Assembly: GCA_963575745.1 (NCBI GenBank)
Contig: CAUYUJ010006515.1
Coordinates: forward strand, 1-35,000
Source: Prorocentrum cordatum
Taxonomy: Eukaryota; Sar; Dinophyceae; Prorocentrales; Prorocentraceae
Reading direction: 5' to 3'
DNA length: 35,000 nucleotides
Shown: positions 20,641 to 29,932 of the stretch, in pieces
How the letters are laid out: each line of letters opens with the position of its first letter
How positions within the stretch are numbered: position 1 is the first letter of the stretch
Program-made: the position numbers and the translations under genes
The notes under the pieces: model-generated
Told to the model about the DNA's origin: nothing
Databases searched by the model: none
Seen by the model: the letters and a program-made list of their open reading frames with translations, nothing else

Positions 20641-20880
20641 TCAATGCAACTCAATGCAGTTGTAATCGAGGCAGACTGTTGCAATACAACATCGCGCAGC
20701 ATAGCACCGCCCACCATGTCGTTGCGAAGCAACGCTGTGTAGCATTGCATGGCATAGCATGGGACATCACTCCACAGCTCTGCATTGCATGGCACAGTGC
20801 TGGATACCGTAGTAAGGTGTAACAGGACAGCGAAACGTTGCTTCACGTTGCGTAGCGCAGCATTGCGTAGGTTCGACCCC
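20641..20880. repeat. GCAT/TAGC-rich degenerate dispersed repeat
   Basis: Short variants of GCATTGCATGGCATAGCATG recur irregularly, with GTAGCGCAGCATTGCGTAGG near the end. Similar texture appears at about 33180-33415, beyond the end of the long copia remnant. Confidence 0.6.
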
Positions 20881-21297
20881 GTTCGGAAAACCCCCGTGCG
20901 ATCACGGGCGTGACCGGCCCCCTGCCCCCCCCCCTGGTCACGTCGCGGCGGTCGTCTGGTGGCGACCGCGGACGTCCTGTGGCGCTCGCAGGCTACTGTG
21001 GTGTTCAGAGGAATGTTGTTGTGCTCACAGGGACGCTGTGGCATTCGCGAGGGAAAGCGACGCTTGCGTGCGTGCCGCGTGGTGCTCTCAGGGACGCAGT
21101 GTTGTTTTGTTGCTGAGAGGCATTGGCGCGGTGGTCGGAGCGCGGCGCTCGTAGCTGCCAGCGCTGTGGTGTATACGGGCACTGAATGCGCACACGGGCA
21201 TTGTGTAGTAGTGAACATTGCGGTGTTCATAGTCGCGGTGGCGTGCGCAGGCACTGCGGGCCCAAATGAAGGGGGCCGTGTCCAGGGCAAGAACAAA

Positions 21298-21372
21298 GGA
21301 GGACGAGGAGGAGGAGGAGGAGGAGGAGTAGGAGGAGGAGGAGGAGTAGGAGGAGGAGGAGGAGGAGGAGCA
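21298..21372 (+). repeat. (GAG)n tract inside the inverted-repeat segment
   Basis: GGA/GAG triplets with two GTA interruptions, followed by GAC/GAT-type triplets (ACGACGATGACGACGATC) to about 21420. Confidence 0.9.
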
Positions 21373-21487
21373 CGACGACGATTCCGATGACGACGATCAC
21401 GACGACGATGACGACGATCACGACTACTGCTACTACTACTGCTACTATTGCTAGTGCTTGCGCACTGCCGCCAGACCCCAGGGTCTG

Positions 21488-21705
21488 CGGTGCTCGCGCG
21501 TGCTGTGTTCACAGGCGTTGTGGTGTTCACAAGTGCTGTGGTGTTTTCCGGTTGTGTAGTGTGTGCAGGCGATGTGGTATTCTCAGGTGCTGTGGTGTTC
21601 GCAGGCGCTGTGTTCACAAACGGATGGTGTTCACAGGCGCTGTGGTGTTCACGGACGCTGTGCTCTTCAAAAGCGTAGTGGTGTTCACGGGCACGTCGCG
21701 TTGAT
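21488..21705 (+). repeat. 21-bp minisatellite with a heptapeptide-like translation
   Basis: Degenerate 21-bp units of the type GTGGTGTTCACAGGCGCTGT recur about nine times. In the frame 21448-21678 they read as seven-residue units of the form VVF(T/S/A)GAV. More scattered copies occur at about 20996-21240. Codon-length periodicity alone does not show translation, and no other gene feature is present. Confidence 0.7.
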
Positions 21706-21880
21706 CGGATCGCAAGCTACTGTGGCGCTTGTCACAGGTACGTCGTTAGTGTCGGGTCGCAGGCGATTGTTTTTCGCAGGCGTATTGTGGTGCTTACAGG
21801 CATGTCGCGGCACCCCAGGCGCACCCCCGCCGTGACGTGACCGGCGCGGCTTCCCCTCCCCGGTCACGCCCGTGACCGGC

Positions 21881-22115
21881 CCGAGTAACCGAATGGGCTT
21901 ACGGGGGGGCTGGAAACACATATGCGGGCTGGGCCCGGTTGTGTTGCATGCTTTGGGCTTCTGCCAGTGTTTCTTTCGTCGTGCCGTGCCAAGCTTGAAA
22001 ACGGTAATGCGCGATCTTGTGGCATCTTTGTTCTTCGTGGTCAGGGCATGGAATGTTTTTCCCAACCATCATGTGGAGCTGGGGGGTCATCGCTCTGAAG
22101 AGACACCGCCCCGCG
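21881..22115. other. Short unassigned spacer
   Basis: Mixed sequence between the inverted-repeat segment and a CTC tract at 22119-22152. Nothing identified. Confidence 0.3.
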
Positions 22116-22178
22116 TTCTTCTTCTCCTCCTCCTCCTCCTCCTCCTCCTCTTTCTCTCCTGCTCCTCCTCCCCCTCCC

Positions 22179-22960
22179 TTTGGCACACCCCTTACACCTT
22201 TCGTGCCCCCGCAGGTAGCTCCACCGAAGGCCCCAGTGGCTGCATTCACATGCCGCCACACCCCTCACACGTTTCGTGGCCTCATGGGGAGGTCCACCGA
22301 AGGCGCCAGTGGCTGCGTTCGCATGCCGCTACCCCCGTCACTTTGGCACACCCCTCACACGTTTCGTGGCCCCATAAGGAACTCCATCGAAGGCGCCAGT
22401 GGTTGCGTTCGCATCCCACCTTCTCATTCTGGCACGCCCTTGACGCGTTTCGTGCCCCCATAGGGAGCTCCACCGAAGGCCCCAGTGGTTGCGCTCGCAT
22501 GCCGCCCCCCATCCCCTTACTTTGGTACACCCTTCACACGTTTCGTGGCCCCATGTGGAGCTCCACCGAAGGCGCCAATAGCTGCGTTCGCATGCCGCCC
22601 CCCCCCCCCCCCCCGTCACTTTGGCACCCTTCACACGCTTCGTGGGCCCGTAGGGAGCTCCACCTGAGGCTCTGGTGGCTGCGTTCGCATGCCGCCCCCC
22701 CCCTCAGTTTGGCGCACCCTTCACACGCTTCGTGGCCCCATAAGGAGCTCCACCTAAGGCCTCAGTGGCTACGCCTAGATGTCTTTCCCCGCTTCTCCTG
22801 ATGCCTGTCAGCTGCAACGGGTTACATCAGTATCTTCGTGGGCGGCCCCAACGGCAGCGCCCGCATGGCGGCCCCGCCACACTTCATCTCGGCGCTCCCT
22901 TCACGCGTTTCGTGGCCCCGTTGGGAGCTCCGCCGAAGGCGATTCTCACAACCACGGTAT
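22179..22960 (+). repeat. Tandem minisatellite with 77-99-bp units and C-homopolymers
   Basis: Seven to eight units begin with CTTTGGCACACCCCTCACAC-like sequence at about 22179, 22256, 22340, 22425, 22520, 22619, 22708 and 22883. Each continues with GTTTCGTGGCCCCATAGGGA, then GCTCCACCGAAGGCGCCAGT and GGCTGCGTTCGCATGCCGC. Unit length varies largely through the C-run, which reaches 17 bases at 22598-22614. The long open frames crossing it (for example from 21872) are repeat shadows. Confidence 0.88.
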
Positions 22961-23130
22961 TGACAAGTGCAGATGGTTGGGTCCTTCGGCAGGATCATCC
23001 AGAAGGGCTTCGCCCCCTGCCGCCCGCCCCCTCTCTCGGATAATGGGGTGTACAAGAGCTATGCTGTGAGGCCTGGGCGCCGTCGTGAAGCAGCGTCGGA
23101 ACTCCGAACGGGGGCCACTTGGGTTCGGGT

Positions 23131-23440
23131 CCCCCGTCTCGGGTCACTCTTGGGGCCGTCTTGGGGCCCTTGTGGGCTGTCTTGGGGATCTTTTGAACCG
23201 TCTTGAGGCTCTCTAGAACTGTCTTGGGGCGCTTTTGAGAGCTTCTTGGGCCGTCTTGGGGCGGGCTTTGAGGGCCTCCTGGGCCGCCTTGGAGCGTCGG
23301 AAGCCAGAAAAAGCGAGCGTGTCCAAGTCCATCAACAACCTAAGGACAATCGCAGATTTCGGCCTCTCGGGCCCCTCTTGGAGATGCTCTTGGAGCACAC
23401 TCTTGGGTGCCTCTTGGCCTTGGTTCGCCTTAAATATGCC
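23131..23440 (+). repeat. CTTGGGGCCGT degenerate repeat block, copy 4
   Basis: CTTGGGGCCGTCTTGGGGCC and related units precede the core at 23295-23317 (CGTCGGAAGCCAG, then AAAAAGCGAG). The match to the core of copy 1 is close. A shorter block of the same units returns at about 23780-23880. Confidence 0.8.
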
Positions 23441-23780
23441 CAGGACGTTTCTTTCGCGTTTCCAGCTTGGCGTCTTGGGACATTTTTTTCAGCGTTTTCA
23501 GGTCCCACTAAAAATTATAACGCTAGAACAATGATGCGTTCTTTCGTTGTGCTCAAACATTTTTAAAGTGTTTTTAGCCTGACAGCGCCAACACAACGCC
23601 ACACCAACGCAACATCAACGGCCCTTAAAACACTAAAACAACGTAGCGTTTTTTTTGGGGTGTGTGTGTGGGGGGGGAAACAAAACAAAGACAAAGCGTT
23701 TTCAGCTTGTCAAGGGCCCAATGTAGAAAACGCTAACAACAACACTAACAACAACACTCAGAGGGTTTTTAAGGCGAGCC
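23441..23780. other. AT-richer island, nothing identified
   Basis: This stretch is noticeably richer in A and T than its surroundings. It has scattered AACGCTA/TAGCGTTTT motifs in both orientations, a T8 run and a GT/G run near 23661-23680, and an AACAAC patch near 23737-23757. No gene or clear element boundary was found. Confidence 0.4.
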
Positions 23781-23893
23781 AAGCTCTTGGGAGCCTCTTG
23801 GTCCGTCTTGGGGCCATCCTGGGCGCCTTGGAGCACCCTTGGGCCGTCTCGGAGGCCTTGTACCGTCTAGGGTGCCTTGCATGAAGGATCGTG

Positions 23894-24040
23894 GCCTCGA
23901 AAACGTGACAATTGTGTACTTCAACCTCGGGGGCGCGAGTGTTGCGTAATTGACAATGGGTTATGGCCTCGGGGGCGCGAGCACGGTGTAATTTACGCGG
24001 GATTGCGGCTTCGGGGGCGCGGGTCTTATGTATCTTTACG
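23894..24040 (+). repeat. About 42-bp tandem repeat, 3-4 copies
   Basis: The anchor GCCTCGGGGGCGCGAG recurs at about 23925, 23966 and 24008, with a diverged first copy at 23894. The spacing is 41-42 bp. Confidence 0.75.
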
Positions 24041-24381
24041 TGCCCCAGGACCCCCCAGAAATTTGGAGAACCCCCCCAGGTGAAGGTAGCCAAGGCCCTT
24101 TTCGGCTTCCCCCACCCCTCGCGCGGACTTCAACAGTTCAGAGTTGGAAGCAACAAGCAGAACTGAAACATGGGAGACTTGAAACTGGAACTGGAGCAGG
24201 GATTTGCAAGCCTATCCCCGGAGCCTGGTGGCCCCACCAAGGGAGCCAGCGGATTTTTGCAGGCCCACGCGAGCGCGATGCTCCTTACTCTGACCATTCT
24301 GTCCGCAGTGATTCCGTCCCTCAGCGTTTCCAGCCTCCCTGTAGTAGAGCAGCAACGCATATCATAGCAAACCGTACCTGT
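24041..24381. other. Spacer before the copia remnant
   Basis: No gene is recognised. It ends with GCATATCATAGCA (24356-24368). The same 13 bases occur beyond the other end of the retrotransposon at about 33199. Confidence 0.3.
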
Positions 24382-24532
24382 GATAGCGAGCAGATCCCCT
24401 CGCCCTCATCCCCTGCTTCCGCCTCGCTCCCGCTCGCTCTCATGTGCCCGCTCTGCCCGCCACCATTTTCTCTCAAGCAGGACCTCTGGTCATTTTGGCT
24501 GCGCGGACTGTTGAACAGCGCTCACTTTCAGG
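24382..24532 (+). repeat. Left terminal direct repeat of the copia remnant (candidate LTR part)
   Basis: This 151-bp segment matches 32990-33141 at roughly three-quarters to four-fifths identity by hand alignment, with one small indel. Shared landmarks are TGCTTCCGCCTCGCT, TGCCCGCTCTGCCCGC, TTTTCTCTCAA and GCTTTCAGG (CACTTTCAGG here). Its position just 5' of the gag remnant fits an LTR. The block ends in TTTCA-GG, but no primer-binding site or target duplication could be established. Confidence 0.65.
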
Positions 24533-24754
24533 AAGATATATTGCCAAGACGACGCGACCTACAGCATCGACAGAGTCGAAGGCCACCGCCTTCCTGATGC
24601 AGCTGCTGCTGCTGCTGCTCATCCTGGTCGTCAGCGACGCCAGGAATCCAAATATCCTGCTTTACTTCGCCAGCGTCTGCGACGCCAGCATATACACTTC
24701 CTTCCCGGACGTCTGCCACGCCCAGCTCGACGCCTTCCTTGCCCGACGCCTACT

Positions 24755-25015
24755 CCGACGCCGAGTTCGATTTCCCCATCTCCCGGAACTTTGAAAATAA
24801 TCGTCAAGTTCGATTTCCCAATCTCCTTGAACACATCAGCGACGCCGCCAAGTTTGATTTCATAACCTCGCTGAACATCAGCGAAGCCGCCGAGTTCGAT
24901 TTGCAAACTTCCTGAACATCAGCGAAGCCGCCGAGTTCGATTTGCAAACTTCCTGATCATCAGCGAAACCGCCGTGCTCGATTTCACCAGTTCTTTGAAT
25001 TCCAGCAAAGCCCTT
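24755..25015 (+). repeat. 41-42-bp tandem repeat in the retrotransposon leader
   Basis: About five copies of GAACATCAGCGAAGCCGCCG followed by AGTTCGATTTGCAAACTTCCT. The two central copies (about 24870-24955) are nearly identical and the outer ones diverge. The 41-bp period breaks any reading frame. The region lies between the left terminal repeat and gag. Confidence 0.8.
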
Positions 25016-25159
25016 AAAGTATATTTCGCGATTTGTCAGCAGTTCACTTTTGTCAAGATGGTGGAAAGCAAGACGAGCAACAGCAACAACAACAACTACT
25101 AGTAACTACTACTTCTACTCCCAGTCAATCATTCCTGCCTGGAACGGTGGCTTTGCCAA

Positions 25160-26125
25160 GTGGAGGTGAAGTTGTGGAATCTCAGCGAAGATTTAGAAAT
25201 TACCCGCAACGAAGACTTAGAAGTTACCCAAAGCCTCGCGTCCAAGCTCGTGCTCGAGCTCAGCGGAGCGGCAAGAAGTGCAGCCCTCAGCATGACCGAG
25301 GACGAGTTGCACCCGCCACCCGCGGCAAACCTCGAGGACGCGAGCGAGCAGAAGCGCGACCGCAATCAGGTTGGCATCGAGAGTGTCCTCCGGCACTTGA
25401 AGGCAGGCCTGGGCAAGCAGGAGCCCGCGCAGACGGGCGAGACCCTCGAGGAGTTCTCGAATCGGTTCAACATCATCGCCGACGAGGTAAACGCATGACG
25501 GACTCGCTCATGCGTTTAGAGTCAGGTTTCCAGCAGCTACGCGAGAACGGGGTTGACCTCAACGCGCTGGACTACGCGGCTGGCTGGTTCCTACTGCGCA
25601 AGGAGGGGCTCGCCGCCGAGCGGCGTGGGCGAGTCGCGGACAACCTCCCAGACAAGCACTACGGGCACCGGCGCGTCCGTGGGCCGCTGGCGCGGATGTC
25701 CCTGGACACCCGCAATCTAGAACGCCGCGCGCCGCCGCCGTGGCCGCGGAACAGCCGGTCGCGCTTGTCGGGCGGCTGGCGAGGCGGAGGCTCGCCGAGC
25801 CGAGGGGCCCGCTCCACCAATGTCGTCGGCGAGCCCGAGATCGACGACGGTGACGAAGAGCTAGAGGGGGGCGAAGGCGAGACTGGCTTGCAGGACATGG
25901 TCCGCCAGGAGTTCGAGACTTTCAGCGCCGAGCTCGAGTCCTCCGACGTGGACATTTCCGAGGTGTTCGACGGCGACGTCTCCGCCGAGGTCGAGGCCTG
26001 TTGCAACTATCGGGTCGGCCCAGGAGGCCCTCGAGGGCCGCGGCCAGGCGGGCAGCGAGTCCGCGGCGTCGCGCCGCCCAGCGAAGATCCAGGACCGCGT
26101 CGACCAGCGCGAGAAGACGTCCCAG
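25160..26125 (+). pseudogene. gag: Ty1/copia gag remnant (capsid-like), frameshifted
   Basis: Gag normally forms the particle that packages the element's RNA. The readable protein switches frame three times. It starts at about 25160-25495 with LSGAARSAALSM and VLRHLKAGLGKQEPAQTGE. It continues from about 25495 to 25990 with MRLESGFQQLRENGVDL and AAGWFLLRKEGL. It returns to the first frame from about 26003 with QEALEGRGQAG and PAKIQDRVDQREKTSQ, leading into the zinc knuckle. The blocks HLKAGLGKQEPAQTGE and QQLRENGV resemble copia-type gag from other dinoflagellates as I remember them. No intact product is possible. Confidence 0.65.
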
Positions 26126-26763
26126 TGCTGGGGCTGCGGTTAGACGGGGCGCTGGGCGGGCGACAATGAGCGCCCTGCGCTTGGCGCCCGCAAGTTTGCG
26201 CCCGGGGACAAGTCGCAGGTCGGTGGGCGAGGGGGGCGAGCGGGCCGCCGGCGCCGCCGGGCGCGCGTCGCCGAGCAGGTCCAGTTCGGGGGTGAGGAGA
26301 TCCCCTTGCGCCCGCGGGGGCAAGTGACGCCTCCCCCTGAGGCGCGCGTCTCAGAGCGGTTGATTCAGCATCTGCAGAATGTCAGCGTCTCGGCCAACGG
26401 TGAGAAGCTCGTGGACGAGGGCGTCGGCGCGATTGGCGCCGCCTGCCGTGGCGCGAGAACTGCGTGGGCACCCTCGCTAAGATGGGCCCTCGAGGGGCCC
26501 GAGGACGAGGTCTGCAAGTTCGGCGACGGAGGCGCCCTCCCGAGCAGGCTGCGCGTCGCCGCGCCGCTGGTGCTCTTCGGCCAGGCTGGCTGGGGCGCGT
26601 TCAGCGTCGCGGACAGCCCCGCGCTCAGCCCGGTTATCGGCCGGGACTTCGTCCTTCCTTCCGAGAGCGACATTTCGCTTTGGAAGAGTCAGATCCGCAT
26701 CGGGAAGTGCGCTCAGAAGCTCGTGCAGCGAGGGCCACCCCGCGATCGAGCTACAGCCTGAGG
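26126..26763 (+). pseudogene. Degenerate zinc knuckle and retropepsin-like protease of the copia remnant
   Basis: At 26126 the frame reads CWGCG, then an in-frame TAG, then TGRWAGDN. This matches a CCHC knuckle in which His has become Arg and the last Cys has become Asn. The frame then stays open to 26761. LVDEGVGAIG (about 26408) lies where the catalytic LVDTG of a retroviral-type aspartic protease belongs, and VCKFGDGG and VIGRDF (about 26636) are at the expected flap and C-terminal positions. Thr to Glu in the active-site motif and the stop argue for inactivity. Confidence 0.6.
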
Positions 26764-28150
26764 GCTAGCAAGCCATGAGAGACGCGGGCGCCCGGGCTCC
26801 TGTCGAGCCGGACCGGGGGGGCCGCGGCGAACGACTTGCCAGCCTTCGACGTCGCATCGAAGGCCGAGTCGCTGGTCGAGCCCATCAACCAACTCGTCGC
26901 CACGAAGGAGATGAACGTCCCGAGACGTCTTCAGCCTCGCCGACCCAAGGGTTCAAGGCCCCTGACGGCTGTGACGTCAGCCCTGGCGTGCTGCTCCATG
27001 GCATCTCCGGCGCCGCGTCTCGGGCTGACGACGTCGCCGCCGCCGACTTACGCCGCGACGCGTGTCGCCGAGACGCTGCGCGACTGCGTCGCCTGCGGGA
27101 GAAGTCCTGCGAGGCTTGCAGCCGCCTCGGACTTTGCTCGGAGTGCGTGTTCGGCGCGCCCGGGACCCTGGGTTGCGACGCCGAGGTGGCCGACCAGAAG
27201 GAGATCGGCGTCGTGGAGGAGGGGCAGCTACGAGTGAGGAACATCAAGAAAGGGTCGGAGCCGCTGCTGGTGGCAGGTAAGCGCTCGGCGCTCGTCGCGT
27301 ACGCGAGCGGCGCCGAGCCGCGCCGGGTCAGCTAGGCTTTGACCGCAGACCTGGCCAAGTCTCCTACAAGATCCAGCCAGACTTCCACCGCGAGCAGCGC
27401 GAGATTATCCGAGTGGTGCTGAGACCCAGACAGCAAGCTCAGCGCTTACTGGGAGAAGAAGTGGGGATCTGCTGTCAGATGTGGCCTTCCTGTCTACGAC
27501 TTATCACGTCGGTTCGAGGTTGGCGAGCTTGAGGGCAGGACCAGGGGGAACTTTGCCAGTGGTAAGAGCGCGCGGGTTCGCGCTGCGTTACCTTGCCGGC
27601 CGCGGCCGCACCCCGGCGCCTCGTCGTCCAGAACGACCCTGCCAGGATCCCTCAGCTCAGGCGGGGCCGAGCCAGGTCCGAGCAGATGATCGGCGTGTTC
27701 TTACAGTCGATGTCTCGGCTGCGCAATGGGTTCGGTGTCCAGGTCGCCGTCTCGTTCGAGTGGCCGAGGTGCTGCCTCGGTTGGGGCCTCGACAAGAATG
27801 CGATCGCGGAGAAGCAGAAGGGGCATCTTCCTCGAGTCATAGACTTCGACGTCTGCGTGTTCGACTTCAGGGCGAAGAAGGGGGTGCACATCCAGAAGCC
27901 GTGGGTGGTCGTTGCCGGCCATGACGGGCTCGACGACTCGCCGAACAAAAATCCGCAATGGGTCGCGTCCTCGCGCGGGGGCCCGCGGCGAGGACGCGAA
28001 AAACAGCGATGACTGCGCGCGCAGGCTCGCGAGGGCGTTTGCCGGCCAGCTGCAGCGACTAAATCAGCGACCTCCACGGGGATCTCATCCCACGACAGCG
28101 AGGAGGGCGAGGGGGGCGGCCCCAGCTGCGGCTGTTCCTCAGGAACCAGC
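26764..28150 (+). pseudogene. Protease-integrase linker of the copia remnant, fragmented
   Basis: Several overlapping frames carry pieces with balanced composition but no single frame spans the region. Frame 27593-28012 contains LPRVIDFDVCVFDFRAKKGV and VQVAVSFEWPRCCL. This looks like a conserved linker region before integrase in dinoflagellate copia elements, judged by memory only. The frame 26775-27335 has GLCSECVFGAPG and RNIKKGSEPLLVAG, which I cannot place. Frameshifts occur at least around 27340-27590 and near 27960-28010. Confidence 0.45.
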
Positions 28151-28159
28151 GCTCACGGC

Positions 28160-29063
28160 CGCGGAGGAGCGGGCGCTTCGGTCCGCCGTGATGCAACTCC
28201 GCTTGAACATTAGGCATCCGTCCAGCGACTCGCTGGCGCGGGCCATCCGCGTCGCGGGCAGATCGCGGAGAGACGTCGAGATAGCGCTCAGCCTTTATTT
28301 CGAAGTCTGCGCCGCACGTCGGCGACCGCTTCGCCGCCTGCCGGGGCGGGTCAGACTGGATCGAGATTTCAACGGCTCCATCGAGGTGGACCTTTTCGCC
28401 CTTGCCGACATCGACGGCAACCGGCTGATTTATTTCAACGCGGTCGATCTGGCATCTGGATTCGCTATGCGCGGCGCGGTTGCCTCGCGGCGCCCTACCG
28501 TGTTCTTCGATTGACTATCGCAGATTTGGATCGCGCTCTTCGGCGCGCCGCAGCGAGTAATATTATTCGACGGAGGGGGCGAGTTCGAGCGAGAGTTCCC
28601 CCCGGGGCTCGAGGATGCGCGTGGCCGCCACGTGGCTACAGCCGCGGCTGCGCCGCAACGGGGCGCCACAGTGGAGCGACATGAAGGCCCGTGGATGGCG
28701 CGCGCGAGGATCCGTGTGTTGGGCCATGAGCAGCCAGGCCATCCCCGCGGGCTACTCGCCCTTGCAGTGAGTGCTCGGGCGAGGCTTCCGACTACCGTAT
28801 TGCTTGCTGGGCAGCGCGGGCGCGCCCGCCCCGCGCGAGCGCATCGTGCCCGACAAGCTTTTCATTCAGAGAGGATCGCCATCGTGAAGGCTGCCCAGAC
28901 CTCCGACCAGCAGCTGAGCTTCAACGGGTCTCTTTCCAGGGCGCTGCTGGTTCGATCTCGGGCCGATAGAGCTCAGCGCGTCACTGGCGCGTGCCGGGCG
29001 GGCGACCAGGTGTACTACTGGAAATGCAACGGCAAGCCCGAGAGGAAGTGGGCCTTGGAGTAG
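28160..29063 (+). pseudogene. Copia integrase remnant with visible D-D-E residues
   Basis: One frame covers the domain, broken by TGA at 28512 and TAG at 29061. The N-terminal zinc finger is degenerate: RHPSSDSLARAIRVAG keeps one His, and only VCAARRRP keeps a Cys. The catalytic core is clear. The first Asp is at 28389 (IEVDLFALADIDG), followed by FNAVDLASGFA. The second Asp is at 28569 (LFDGGGEF). The Glu is at 28674 (TVERHEGPW), 35 codons after the second Asp as in the DDE family. Near the end GDQVYYWKCNG (about 29001) resembles the C-terminal SH3-like segment. After the TAG a one-frame shift continues with VIIGFEGAAK. Integrase ahead of reverse transcriptase identifies Ty1/copia rather than gypsy order. 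Confidence 0.8.
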
Positions 29064-29932
29064 CATGGGCCAGCGTCATCATTGGCTTCGAAGGCGCCGC
29101 AAAAATGTCCAGGTCCGCCGCCGGTCCGCGACCGTGAAGGCCAGCCGAGGACAGCGACGACATGCCGCGGCATCGGAGCTCGTGTCGTGGAGCCAGGTGC
29201 TGAACGCGCTCGCCAGGAGCGCGCCCCCCGCCGCCTCTGGGCCCTGGAGGAGGAGGCGACGGAGGCGGCGGTCCACGTCCGCCTGGGCCAGGAGGAGGAT
29301 ATGACTTTTCGCCTAGGGGAGACGACGAGGTCGCCTTCGTCGACCTCTCAGGTCCGGCGCCGCAGATGCGACCTCGCGCGAATGCATGACCTCCGCGGCC
29401 TCCAGCGCTACCGGCACTGCCTCATCAAGAAGCCATGCCCGCGCACCACTTCGCCAATGCTGACGATGCCCTGGGGAATCGTCGCGCTCGCGAGTTCGCC
29501 GAATGGTTAGCGCGCGAGCCTGGCGACGCCGAGTGAGGAGCCAGTGGCAGCGGAGGACTGGCCCCACCGCCTTCGGGGGGAGACGTTCCAGCGGAGCCTC
29601 CAGAGGGGCCGCCGGCGGAGCCGCGGCCGCCTGTGGCGCCCGCCCTGGGCGCGAGCTCATGCGATGACGCCGCTCCTGCCACCGCTCCGGACGCGGCTTC
29701 TGTCTTTTTCCAGCCGCCAGAACAAAGCCTCAAGGTCTGGTGGGCGACCGGGGCGACCGGGGCGCAAGGTCCGACAGGTCCAGATCGGTCATGATTCGGG
29801 AACGGCAGAAGATAGCGGAGGAGCAGGCGCGCCAGAAAGCAGCGGCAAGGCGCCCGCTGGATACCGAGGACTAGCGCTGCACGAAGACGCAGCGCCAGCT
29901 ATATCAAGAACGCGTCCCGCTGGCGCTTCTGC
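29064..29932 (+). pseudogene. Integrase-reverse transcriptase linker, unreadable
   Basis: All frames are open for long stretches because the DNA is GC-rich, but no segment matches a known motif. By position it should encode the variable linker between integrase and reverse transcriptase. Confidence 0.4.

Larger units (their letters stand above)
20899..21880. mobile_element. 0.98-kb segment bounded by about 50-bp inverted repeats
   Basis: The left end (20899-20950) reads CGATCACGGGCGTGACCGG, then a C-rich spacer and TGGTCACGTCGCGGCG. The right end (21828-21880), on the opposite strand, reads CGGTCACGGGCGTGACCGG, then a spacer and CCGGTCACGTCACGGCG. Each end also contains GGTCACG motifs facing one another. 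The interior holds a GAG tract (21298-21372) and a 21-bp minisatellite. I found no clear target duplication and no transposase, so this could be a non-autonomous element or a chance pairing of repeat copies. Confidence 0.5.

Noticed and set aside
23080-23140. tRNA-like T-arm GGGTTCGGGTCCCCC
   Set aside because: It resembles a B-box, but no acceptor, D-arm or anticodon arm can be drawn upstream. The neighbouring TCGGAACTCCGA hairpin has only a 2-base loop.
24594-24794. Short ORF with a poly-Leu start (MQLLLLLLILVVS) as a signal peptide gene
   Set aside because: The Leu run comes from a CTG/CTGCTG triplet stretch in the retrotransposon leader, and the rest has no support.
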